Below, one piece after another: positions 52,393-60,508 of a DNA stretch of 64,000 bases. The translations under genes and the position numbers were made by a program. The stretch is from an uncultured Saprospiraceae bacterium (GTDB taxonomy: Bacteria; Bacteroidota; Bacteroidia; Chitinophagales; Saprospiraceae). The stretch lies in the NCBI GenBank assembly GCA_937139495.1, contig CAKZQC010000026.1, positions 327,984 to 391,983 of the forward strand. Reading direction: 5' to 3'. The notes beneath the pieces are model-generated. The model saw only the letters and a list, made by a program, of their open reading frames with translations, was not told the origin of the DNA and did no database searches. The first letter of the stretch is position 1. Every line of letters starts with the position of its first letter.

Positions 52393-53622
52393 TTATCGCA
52401 TTCTAGCGTATTTTTCCCATTCCCACAAGGCACTATTTTGAGCGGTGTTTTTACGGGTGTCAATGGACTCAAGGAGCAGTGTAAACGAACCTACTTTATT
52501 AACAATGAAACTTGCTGTTCTGTTGTTATTAAGGGAGATTTGAAGCGAATAATATCCACTCTCATCTTCGGTCACGCCATGAATGTTACGAGTAGCTTCT
52601 TGATAGACTTCTTCCCATATTTCGGAAGCAAAAGTAGTGTTTTTTCTTAGAAAATCAATTTCTTGCAATATCAAAGCTGCGGCTTGCTCTTCTCCCAAAG
52701 GACGCAGTTTTTTATCTTTTTGCAGCACACTTTTTTTATAATAAACTTGTATAGATTGGCAGCCTGTTACATTCAAAACATAGCTAGCGTCTTTTTGGGT
52801 ATAAGCAACTTCCAAACTACGTTCGTGAACGTAATTGAGTGTTTGTGACTGGACACGATTGGTAGCAGCCTGTTCTTTCAGCAAAGGAAATTGAAGATTG
52901 GAAAGAGGACAAATGGAATAACTGAGCTCCACCATTGCATGAGCTGTCTTGTCATACTCGAATATTTTTGGTTGATTAACCAAATTTAATGTTTCTGATT
53001 CGTTCTGTACTGTTCTTGGTTTTAGAATAGTATAAATCCGACCTGACTTAATCTGGACAAAATCTAAGGAGCCAAAAGAGAAGCCGCCGCCGATAGGTAT
53101 CAAAAAATGATTGACTGGTTTTTTGTTTTTCATCAATACCACATGATAATCAAATCCATAAACATTGCCACCTCCACCAAGACCTTGATCGGTAATATGT
53201 ATCAATACATCTTGTTCTCCATCTCCATCAAAATCTGTAGTCCAGTCTGTTTGATAATAACCTTCCAGGCAAGATAAATTGATGCCTGTGGGGTACTCTA
53301 TAAAGTACGCTCGATAACAAGTGCTGCTACCGAGAGTCTCTAATTGGAAACTATCCAGCTGCCCATAACCATAGATATTATCTTGATTGTCTGCGGTTAG
53401 TTTTGCTAGCCTATGCTGAATCACATAATCAACAGCACGCTCAAAAAGTACACTATCTGCTTGAGCAGTACTAGTATTGGTGCCAAACATAAGAAAGAAA
53501 CCAACAAAAAGTAGCATTGTTTTATGCAGAGAGCAATCAACCACAGCCCTAAGAACGTTGGGGTGATTTTTGCCAAAAGGCAACTTAATAGGCTTCTGCT
53601 GAACTATTGGCAATTCAATCAT
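52393..53622 (-). CDS. Secreted EF-hand-like protein, paralogue 1, fused to a lipA-derived N-terminus
   Basis: The open frame has 409 residues. Residues 1-35 are a diverged copy of the LipA N-terminus ([11 protein letters not shown], then KLPFG...NV...VVD...LHK), with ten LipA codons missing in frame. From residue 31 it aligns with paralogue 2, but the base triplet where paralogue 2 has its ATG is Leu here. Translation begins either at the lipA-like ATG 53622, or at Met36 (53517), which opens a signal-peptide-like stretch cleaved near TAQADS. The mature part has DFDGDGEQD, an EF-hand-like calcium loop, and conserved blocks such as LILQEIDFLRKNTTFASE. Function unknown. Confidence 0.75.
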   Translation of the reverse strand: MIELPIVQQKPIKLPFGKNHPNVLRAVVDCSLHKTMLLFVGFFLMFGTNTSTAQADSVLFERAVDYVIQHRLAKLTADNQDNIYGYGQLDSFQLETLGSSTCYRAYFIEYPTGINLSCLEGYYQTDWTTDFDGDGEQDVLIHITDQGLGGGGNVYGFDYHVVLMKNKKPVNHFLIPIGGGFSFGSLDFVQIKSGRIYTILKPRTVQNESETLNLVNQPKIFEYDKTAHAMVELSYSICPLSNLQFPLLKEQAATNRVQSQTLNYVHERSLEVAYTQKDASYVLNVTGCQSIQVYYKKSVLQKDKKLRPLGEEQAAALILQEIDFLRKNTTFASEIWEEVYQEATRNIHGVTEDESGYYSLQISLNNNRTASFIVNKVGSFTLLLESIDTRKNTAQNSALWEWEKYARMR

Positions 53623-53650
53623 TTGTATAATTAAGTATTCGTGATTTTTA
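53517..53650 (-). repeat. Diverged duplicate of the lipA leader and first 43 codons
   Basis: The stretch 53590-53650 matches 52294-52354 almost base for base, covering the leader, ATG and first 11 codons of lipA. Bases 53517-53589 match the next lipA codons with many substitutions and a 30-base deletion. It joins directly onto the start of paralogue 1. Confidence 0.9.
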
Positions 53651-53667
53651 ATTTAAAATAAAAGCGT

Positions 53668-54822
53668 TTACCGCTTGCGAGCATATCTGTTCCATTCCCA
53701 AGAGCCTCTATATTGAGTGGCATCAGTAGCATTGTTAACAGACTTGATTTCTAGTATTAGTGAACCTACTTCACTAATAAAAAAGCTTGCCACTCTATCC
53801 TTGTTAAGGGAGAGTTTAAGGGAATAATTTCTATTTTTATTTTTAGTTGAATCTGAAAGGTGGTGAGTAACTTCTTGATCAACTTCTTCCCATGTTTCAG
53901 AAGCAAAAGTAGTGTTTTTTCTTAGGAAATCAATTTCTTGCAATATCAAAGCTGCAGCTTGTTTTGCTCCCCAAGAGCGTAGTTTTTTATCTTTTTGTAT
54001 AATTTTATTAGTATAATAAATTTCAAATATTTGGCAGCCTGCTACTTGTAAAAAACAAACTCTATTAAGTGTTGTATAAGTGACCTGCCATTCGTTTTCG
54101 TATTGATCATTCAGTATTTGTTGTTCTTCTTGAGTGCTATTATTTTTTTCTTTGAATAAGGGTGATTTTAAATTAGCTACAAGACAAGCGGGATAACCAA
54201 CTTCCATCATAGTGGCTCTTTCTTTGCTGTATTCAAATATTTTAGGTTGCTTCGGCAAGTTCCAATATTTACCACCCCAATTTATCTCTTCAGAACTATT
54301 CTGCCTCAATATGGTATAAATTCGTCCATCATTGACATTAGAAATATATAATGACCCAAAAGACTGATAACCTCCACCAAGAATTGAATGAATAGCTGAA
54401 GGCTGTCTATTTTTCATTAGTACTACGCAATAATCTATACCATAATTGGAGCTGATACCTAAACCTAAACCTTCGTCAGTGATTTGTATGACTACATCTT
54501 GTTCTCCATCTCCATCAAAGTCTGAAATCCACGTTGTCTTATAATAGCCCTTGAAGCAAGATAAGTTAATACCTGCTGGGTAATTTATAAAATACCCTCT
54601 ACCACAATACTTGTTATCGAGGCTATCCAATTGGAAATTATCTAAGGAAAAAGAACCATAAATAGCTGAGGAGTCTCGATTCTTTGCTTTCAATTGCTCT
54701 ATGCGTTGCTGAATTACATAATCGACAGCACGCTCAAAAAGTGTACTATCGGCTTGAGCTACAACTATGTTATTGCTCCAAACAAAAAATAAACTAGCCA
54801 ACAAGAGTACCTTTTTTACCAT
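53668..54822 (-). CDS. Secreted EF-hand-like protein, paralogue 2
   Basis: This 384-residue secreted protein has signal peptide MVKKVLLLASLFFVW with cleavage near VVAQ (23). It is collinear with the 52393-53622 protein: ADSTLFERAVDYVIQQR, the calcium-loop pattern DFDGDGEQD at 101-109, ILQEIDFLRKNTTFASE, and SWEWNRYARKR at the end versus LWEWEKYARMR. The DxDGDGxxD loop is typical of FG-GAP/EF-hand-like calcium sites. Function unknown. Its start overlaps the stop of the outer-membrane gene upstream by 7 bases, so they are one operon. It is the likely original of the tandem pair. Confidence 0.82.
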   Translation of the reverse strand: MVKKVLLLASLFFVWSNNIVVAQADSTLFERAVDYVIQQRIEQLKAKNRDSSAIYGSFSLDNFQLDSLDNKYCGRGYFINYPAGINLSCFKGYYKTTWISDFDGDGEQDVVIQITDEGLGLGISSNYGIDYCVVLMKNRQPSAIHSILGGGYQSFGSLYISNVNDGRIYTILRQNSSEEINWGGKYWNLPKQPKIFEYSKERATMMEVGYPACLVANLKSPLFKEKNNSTQEEQQILNDQYENEWQVTYTTLNRVCFLQVAGCQIFEIYYTNKIIQKDKKLRSWGAKQAAALILQEIDFLRKNTTFASETWEEVDQEVTHHLSDSTKNKNRNYSLKLSLNKDRVASFFISEVGSLILEIKSVNNATDATQYRGSWEWNRYARKR

Positions 54823-55610
54823 CGTGTGCCTAAGTAAACGTGAACGTATAAGTTGACAAACACTGGCGTACTTTCTTCAAAAACAAGCAGCGGAATTTTG
54901 CTAAAATAAGTATCTACGGTTAATCCAATTTCTAGACCTTTGACGACTTGGTCAAAAGCCCCCCAATCAATTAGCAATCCAGTTTTGAGAAAGAAACCAG
55001 GTTCTAATATCGCTTCGTCCCAACCGTATTCTCCGCCCGAAGGTCCATCGACTTGTTCGATATCTAGGAAACGATTCCAGTTGTCTGGACCATATTTCTC
55101 TGCTCGCAGCGTCGGTACTCCTCCTGCGTTTCTATAAATCAAATCTAGATAGTAGGGGCGTACCAAGCCTAAAGAAATGCCAGCACCATACGTCCAAGCC
55201 AAGGAAACCGCTCGATTATTTTCCTTGCTCGACAAATAGCGTTTTTCACCATAACCCAACCGCAGTGTATAAAGCGTATTGCGTTTGCCATAAACAAAAG
55301 CCCTAGACGATTGGCTAAAAATAGAAGAGGCGTTGTAGCGTTCTATTTTTTGTTTTGGGTGATTGATTTGCCCAAACTCTGCAATGAATTGCATAGTTCG
55401 CATACGAGTTTTGATAAACCCATAATGTAGGCTGATGTTCCAACCACGGGTGTGCAGTCCCAACCCCATGTAGATTTCGTTCTTGAAGGGCAGTTTTTCT
55501 GTATCAGAGATACTTTCTTTTCTTTGTTGTTTTGGCTGTGCTAGGACATTGCCCAAGTGGGCAAAAAACAAAAAGAGGAAGAAAAAATATTGGGTAGTTG
55601 TTCTCATCAT
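54816..55610 (-). CDS. Outer-membrane beta-barrel-like protein
   Basis: This 264-residue protein has a signal peptide (about 1-24, MMRTTTQYFFFLFLFFAHLG, cleavage at VLAQ). Amphipathic beta strands follow (EIYMGLGLHTRGWNISLHYGF, TLYTLRLGYGEKRYL, VFVNLYVHVYLGTRW) and end in an aromatic residue, as in outer-membrane barrels. I do not assign a family. It begins the operon that continues to the two EF-hand-like paralogues and, possibly by read-through, lipA. The alternative start Met2 is equally likely. Confidence 0.78.
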   Translation of the reverse strand: MMRTTTQYFFFLFLFFAHLGNVLAQPKQQRKESISDTEKLPFKNEIYMGLGLHTRGWNISLHYGFIKTRMRTMQFIAEFGQINHPKQKIERYNASSIFSQSSRAFVYGKRNTLYTLRLGYGEKRYLSSKENNRAVSLAWTYGAGISLGLVRPYYLDLIYRNAGGVPTLRAEKYGPDNWNRFLDIEQVDGPSGGEYGWDEAILEPGFFLKTGLLIDWGAFDQVVKGLEIGLTVDTYFSKIPLLVFEESTPVFVNLYVHVYLGTRW

Positions 55611-55819
55611 AACAAATTCGTTGAATGAAATAACAGGCTAGTAGTTAGCAGTGCTATTTTGATTATCAAAAATACAATAATTATTAGACATTATCAAACG
55701 TTCTTAGTTCACTTGGATAGCTTAAATTAAGCTAGTAAACTACTGCTGTTGCAACAGAATGGGAAGCTATTGCTATACAAAAAAATGGAAGGATAGGAAT
55801 GAAATGACCCTAAAATGAC

Positions 55820-55827
55820 TAAATTTG
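55820..55827 (+). promoter_or_regulatory. Candidate -7 element of the TonB receptor gene
   Basis: TAAATTTG fits TAnnTTTG 65 bases before the ATG; no TTTG is found 19-21 bases upstream. The rest of the gap 55611-55891 holds nothing recognised. Confidence 0.4.
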
Positions 55828-55891
55828 TAGATATTATCCACCAAAAACCTGCTTTTTTGTAGGTGAGGGGAGTTCTAAAAATTAAGAAAAT

Positions 55892-58288
55892 ATGAGAGGG
55901 ATTATATTACTAATGACCTTGCTGCTATTGCTGGCAAGCAGGACTACTCAAGCACAACAAACGGGTACGGTAACAGGACTGGTATCGGACTCCATTACGC
56001 AAGAAGCCTTGCTGGCGGTGACCGTTATAGCAGGCAAAAAAATGGCGACCAGTGATTATGTAGATGGTAAATATACCTTGAAATTGCCTGTGGGTGAACA
56101 AGTAATTAAGTTCCAATACTTGGGTTTTGAGACCCAAACGCATACCGTAGTGGTAGTCGCTGAAGAGACGATTGTGCTGAATGTAAAAATGAAAGAATCC
56201 GCTACCGTGTTGCAAACGGCAACCGTTTCTAGCTCCAAGTTTGAAAAATCATTGGGCGAAGCGACGGTATCTATTGAAGTGATTCAGCCATCACTCATCG
56301 AAAATACCAATGCTCAGACCGTAGATGAAGTACTCGAAAAAGTACCAGGTATCAATACGATGGGCGACCAAGTGACGATTAGGGGAGGAGCGGGTTTTGC
56401 TCAAGGAACTGGTAGCCGAGTGCTTGTGTTGCTCGACGATATGCCCGCACTACAAGCCGATGCAGGATTGCCTAACTGGGGCGATTTGCCAACCGAAAAC
56501 GTCGCTCAAATGGAGGTGCTAAAAGGGGCAGCTTCGGCACTCTATGGCTCAGCAGCACTCAATGGCGTTATTAATATTCGCACGGCTTACCCGACCAAAA
56601 AACCTGTCACAAAAGTGAGTTTGTTTGGTACGCTATACGGCAACCCTAGCGATATGAATAACAAATGGTGGACTAGCCAAAACATGCCTTACAGGGTGGG
56701 TGTGCAATTCGCTCACCGTCGCAAAATTAAGAAATTTGATTTGGTGTTGGGCTCTAGCCTAGCGGCAAACCAATCGTATATGCGCGGTTTTAGGAAGCTA
56801 GCCGATGGTTCTATTGACTCCATGTCTGCGTACCATAACAGAGGTCGCTTGACGGCTAACTTGCGCTACCGCCACAGCGAAAAAATTATCTTTTCGTTGA
56901 ATACTAATTTCAACATTGGTACTCAAAGCAACTATATTTTTCATGCTCGTACCAATCCTAACTTGGGATTGTACGAATCTGATTTTGACCCTGCACCAAG
57001 AGGGCAGAGCTTACGTATGACCATCGACCCATCGGTGACCATTTATGACAATCATAATGGCAGACACCGCATTCAGACTCGTTATTTTTATGTCAATAAT
57101 AATAATGAAGGCAATCAAAGCAACCAATCGGATATGGTTTATGGCGAATATCAATTTCAACGTAAGTTTACCGAGTTTTTTGATTTGGAAGTGGCAGCAG
57201 GTTTGGTTGGTAGTCATATTATGTCAACTGCCGATGTCTATTCGGAGGCAGAATATGCCCACAGCAATATGGGGGCGTATGTACAATTGGACAAAAAACT
57301 GTTTGACAAACTCAACGTATCGCTTGGGTTTAGGTACGAATACAATGCGACGCAATATCCCGATTCTTTGTTTTATGATGTTACTTTTTTGGGGGCTACG
57401 TTCTTTAGCGTCCAACAAAAATTAGAAAATGTATCTGAAGGGCGTCCTGTCTTCCGAGCAGGATTGAATTATCAATTGAGTAAAGGAACATTTTTGAGAG
57501 CGTCCTACGGACAAGGGTATCGTTTTCCAACAGTATTGGAGAAATTTATTGCCACTTCTACGGGTGGTATTACCGTTATCCCGAATCCTGATTTGAAATC
57601 GGAATTGGGTTGGTCGGCAGAGTTTGGCGTTAAGCAAGGTTTTCAGCTTGGTAAGTGGAAAGGCTTTATAGATTTGGCTGGTTTTTGGTCAGAATACGAA
57701 GATATGATGGAGTTTCAAGCCTCCAAAGATTATCCAGGTATTGCTTACCAAGTACAAAACATAGGTAGTACGGTTATCAATGGTTTTGATGTGAGTATCA
57801 TGGGGCAAGGAAATATTGGTCCTGTGGCTATTGATTTGATAGCAGGATATACTTTTTTGAATCCTCGTTACAAGAACTTTGAAGACAGTGCTACACGTGC
57901 CGAAATACTTAGTTTTTCTACTTCGGAAGAGAATGTATTGAAATACAGAAACAGACACACTATCAAGATAGATGCCCAAGGAACATTCAAGGGTATTTCG
58001 CTTGGGTTTACAGCCTTGTATTTGTCGCACATGGAAGCGATTGATAAATTCTTGGAGAAAGGTGATTTGCTCACTTTCAATCAGACAGCTCCTACCAAAA
58101 CGCTTTTCTTTAGAGAAAAGCACAACCAAGGTTCTTTTCTGTTGAATGTACGCGCAGCGTACCAATTGACTAAATTTGCGAAGCTCTCTGTCTTGGTTAA
58201 TAATGTACTGAACAACGAATATGCCGTGCAACCAGGTAAGCTGGAAGCACCGATTAGTTTTCAGCTGCGTGCTGATTTTATGTTTTAG
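55892..58288 (+). CDS. TonB-dependent outer-membrane receptor
   Basis: This 798-residue active-transport receptor has a signal peptide (1-21), then a carboxypeptidase-regulatory-like beta domain (about 24-108; GLVSDSITQEALLAVTV), a plug (about 120-235) with DEVLEKVPGINTMGDQVTIRGG, VLVLLDDMP and EVLKGAASALYGSAALNGVINI, and a 22-strand barrel ending ISFQLRADFMF. It takes up a large substrate, such as a siderophore, cobalamin or sugar, driven by TonB; the ligand cannot be told. There is no SusD partner, so it is a simple TonB receptor rather than a SusC. It starts a plus-strand group with the methyltransferase and lipoprotein genes. Confidence 0.93.
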   Translation: MRGIILLMTLLLLLASRTTQAQQTGTVTGLVSDSITQEALLAVTVIAGKKMATSDYVDGKYTLKLPVGEQVIKFQYLGFETQTHTVVVVAEETIVLNVKMKESATVLQTATVSSSKFEKSLGEATVSIEVIQPSLIENTNAQTVDEVLEKVPGINTMGDQVTIRGGAGFAQGTGSRVLVLLDDMPALQADAGLPNWGDLPTENVAQMEVLKGAASALYGSAALNGVINIRTAYPTKKPVTKVSLFGTLYGNPSDMNNKWWTSQNMPYRVGVQFAHRRKIKKFDLVLGSSLAANQSYMRGFRKLADGSIDSMSAYHNRGRLTANLRYRHSEKIIFSLNTNFNIGTQSNYIFHARTNPNLGLYESDFDPAPRGQSLRMTIDPSVTIYDNHNGRHRIQTRYFYVNNNNEGNQSNQSDMVYGEYQFQRKFTEFFDLEVAAGLVGSHIMSTADVYSEAEYAHSNMGAYVQLDKKLFDKLNVSLGFRYEYNATQYPDSLFYDVTFLGATFFSVQQKLENVSEGRPVFRAGLNYQLSKGTFLRASYGQGYRFPTVLEKFIATSTGGITVIPNPDLKSELGWSAEFGVKQGFQLGKWKGFIDLAGFWSEYEDMMEFQASKDYPGIAYQVQNIGSTVINGFDVSIMGQGNIGPVAIDLIAGYTFLNPRYKNFEDSATRAEILSFSTSEENVLKYRNRHTIKIDAQGTFKGISLGFTALYLSHMEAIDKFLEKGDLLTFNQTAPTKTLFFREKHNQGSFLLNVRAAYQLTKFAKLSVLVNNVLNNEYAVQPGKLEAPISFQLRADFMF

Positions 58289-58317
58289 ACAACTTGTTCA
58301 AATTACTTTAAAACGAT

Positions 58318-59127
58318 ATGATGCTTCAACAATTTTGGCAATACTATAAGCAAGCCGACACACAGTATAGCATTCATTCACCCTTTGTGTTTCAGCTGCT
58401 ACAAGAAGTCTTGGTCTCGAACAAAACCTATGGTGATTTTGTGCCGCTCGAACACTTGCGATTCAGACTGCAACACAATACGACGGAGCTACAAGTGACG
58501 GACTTGGGGGCAGGTTCTAGAGTAGATAAAGGGCAAACGAGGAGTATCAAAAGTATTGCAAAAAATGCCGTGTCGCCCAAGTGGCAATGCCAGTTTTTGT
58601 TTCGGTTGATTGATTGGCTACAGCCCCAAAATCGACTAGAAATAGGTACTTCTTTAGGAGTCAATACACTCTATCAGTATTTACCGATTCGGCAATCACC
58701 GCTGATTACGCTAGAGGGCTGCCCTAATATTGGGGCAGTAGCCCAAAAGCATTTTGAGCAACTGAAAGCCACTAATATCAAACTCAAAATAGGAGACTTT
58801 ACTGATACACTGCCACAAGCATTAGAGCAGCTTGGTCGGTTAGATTACGTATTGATTGATGGCAATCATCAAAAACAGCCCACAATTGATTATTTTGAAC
58901 AATGTTTGGCGTATAGCCACAACGATACGATTCTAGTGCTTGATGATATACATTGGTCAGAAGAGATGCAGTCTGCTTGGCAAACAATCAAGCAACATTC
59001 TAAAGTGACGTTGACGCTTGATTTTTTCTATTTTGGATTGGTGTTTTTGCGCCAAGAACAAAAAGAAGTAGAACATTTTAGTATCATTCCCACCAAGTAC
59101 AAGCCTTGGAAAGTGGCTTTGCTCTAA
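58318..59127 (+). CDS. Class I SAM-dependent methyltransferase
   Basis: This 269-residue protein has a Rossmann methyltransferase fold of an O-methyltransferase-like Bacteroidota type. The N-terminal IHSPFVFQLLQEVL is a signature of that group; DLGAGS at 62-67, LEIGTSLGVNTLYQ for motif I, LITLEGCPN for the acidic strand, and VLIDGNHQKQPT for the later motif with its Asp follow. The substrate is unknown. It starts 29 bases after the TonB receptor and may be cotranscribed. The start may be either of two consecutive ATGs. Confidence 0.88.
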   Translation: MMLQQFWQYYKQADTQYSIHSPFVFQLLQEVLVSNKTYGDFVPLEHLRFRLQHNTTELQVTDLGAGSRVDKGQTRSIKSIAKNAVSPKWQCQFLFRLIDWLQPQNRLEIGTSLGVNTLYQYLPIRQSPLITLEGCPNIGAVAQKHFEQLKATNIKLKIGDFTDTLPQALEQLGRLDYVLIDGNHQKQPTIDYFEQCLAYSHNDTILVLDDIHWSEEMQSAWQTIKQHSKVTLTLDFFYFGLVFLRQEQKEVEHFSIIPTKYKPWKVALL

Positions 59128-59174
59128 AAGCATGTCTAAGCTGCTTCTATTGTTAATCCTATCTCATTTGTGTT

Positions 59175-60332
59175 ATGAAATACCTTCTTTTTATCCTTCT
59201 AATAAGTTTGGTCGCTTGCCAGACGAAGCCAGAAAACAAACCTACGGTAGATACTATTGTCACAGCGGATACAGTAGTCGTGCCTGCTATCAAAATTACG
59301 AAGCTAAACGCGATGCCGATTTCGTTGGTGGTGGTGCAACAGGAAGCACCAATCTATGACAAAATAGAAGCCGATAGACAAATAATAGACAGGTTGTATA
59401 GAGGCGATAGTGTGATTTTTACCAATCAATTGGCAGCTATCGAAGAGCCTATTGTACTACAATCTATTCGTTATCAAGAACCTTGGTTGAGTGTGATATT
59501 GGAGAACAACGAAAAAGGTTGGATTCCTGCTGCTTATGTGAGTTTTGATGGAGCGGCACAGCCAGAATTGAGAGAAAAAGTACTGTTGCAGAGAGCCGCT
59601 AATTTTTTTGGGGCGAACATCGCCCAGCAGCTAGGTATTTATACCAAAGAAGCGGCAGATATACAAACCTTACCAGCTTTCAGATTGCTCTATACTAGAG
59701 CCAATAACCTAGCGGACAGTATTAGCCATCGGCTCAATAATTGGGTAAAAACTAATCCGCAACAGCTCGAAGACTTACCTAATTTTTATTGGATCAATGA
59801 ATTGACGGAAGGTATGTTGCTGCATTATTTGGAAGAAAAACAAGAATATCAATTGTACAAAGACCTCCGAATTTGGCAATCATGGACGGCTCAAACAGCT
59901 GCTACCCAAGATGAGCAATTTGTAGAGGTGCTGTTGGCTGCTTACGCACAAGATAGTATAGAATATGATTTTTACGACTGGGAATTTCCCGTAGATAGGG
60001 GCGTGATGGCGAGTATGTTGGGTAGCAATACACATCATCAAGTGTTGCAAAAAATGCAAGCCGTGCAGGATTCTGCTAATTACTTTGCACCCGAACTGAC
60101 TAAAATCAAACAAGACTTAATCAACAATATTTCGTTGTCCAATCAATATTGGTTATCTTTAGAGAGTGCCTTGATAGAGTTAGATTCTATCTTGCAGTAC
60201 GACCAAAAGGTATTGACCAAAATAGACAAAAGTGAACTGACTACTCGCAAACAATTGTTACAGAATCCAACAGAAAACAAGATTACAGGCAATCTATTTG
60301 AAAGTTATCGGCAAGAGGAGGAGGTTCAATAG
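59175..60332 (+). CDS. Lipoprotein with SH3-like domain
   Basis: This 385-residue predicted lipoprotein has a signal peptide ending in VAC with Cys15. After a Thr/Val-rich linker, residues about 45-125 resemble a bacterial SH3 domain (LYRGDSVIF, QEPWLSVILENNEKGWIPAAYVSF); such domains bind peptides or peptidoglycan. The rest is helical with coiled-coil character (KIKQDLINNISLSNQYWLSLES). Function unknown. It is in line with the preceding methyltransferase, 47 bases apart. It has no clear terminator, only small hairpins further on. Confidence 0.8.
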   Translation: MKYLLFILLISLVACQTKPENKPTVDTIVTADTVVVPAIKITKLNAMPISLVVVQQEAPIYDKIEADRQIIDRLYRGDSVIFTNQLAAIEEPIVLQSIRYQEPWLSVILENNEKGWIPAAYVSFDGAAQPELREKVLLQRAANFFGANIAQQLGIYTKEAADIQTLPAFRLLYTRANNLADSISHRLNNWVKTNPQQLEDLPNFYWINELTEGMLLHYLEEKQEYQLYKDLRIWQSWTAQTAATQDEQFVEVLLAAYAQDSIEYDFYDWEFPVDRGVMASMLGSNTHHQVLQKMQAVQDSANYFAPELTKIKQDLINNISLSNQYWLSLESALIELDSILQYDQKVLTKIDKSELTTRKQLLQNPTENKITGNLFESYRQEEEVQ

Positions 60333-60508
60333 TGGGTGGATATTTCTGTTGATTTTTGCCTTTCGGCAATTGTTTGTTCGCTCTTCGAACTCTGTTTAAG
60401 CTGCCGTTGGTTCAACAATTGCCCTGCAAGGGCAACAATCAAACAAAAAAATAACCGCCCAAAATAGGCTCAACAAAGCCCGAAAGGGCGACTCAAAAAC
60501 CAAACAAA
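60333..60508. other. Intergenic hairpins before the patatin gene
   Basis: Small GC-rich dyads lie in this 176-base stretch: TTGCC/GGCAA at about 60358-60371, TTGCCC/GGGCAA at about 60419-60433 and CCCG/CGGG-like CCCGAAAGGG at about 60478-60487. The first could end the lipoprotein gene's mRNA; the last lies in the leader of the patatin gene. Confidence 0.45.

Noticed and set aside
59132..59359. 75-residue frame overlapping the SH3-like lipoprotein gene
   Set aside because: It is read out of frame with a clear lipoprotein start at 59175 and has no domain of its own.
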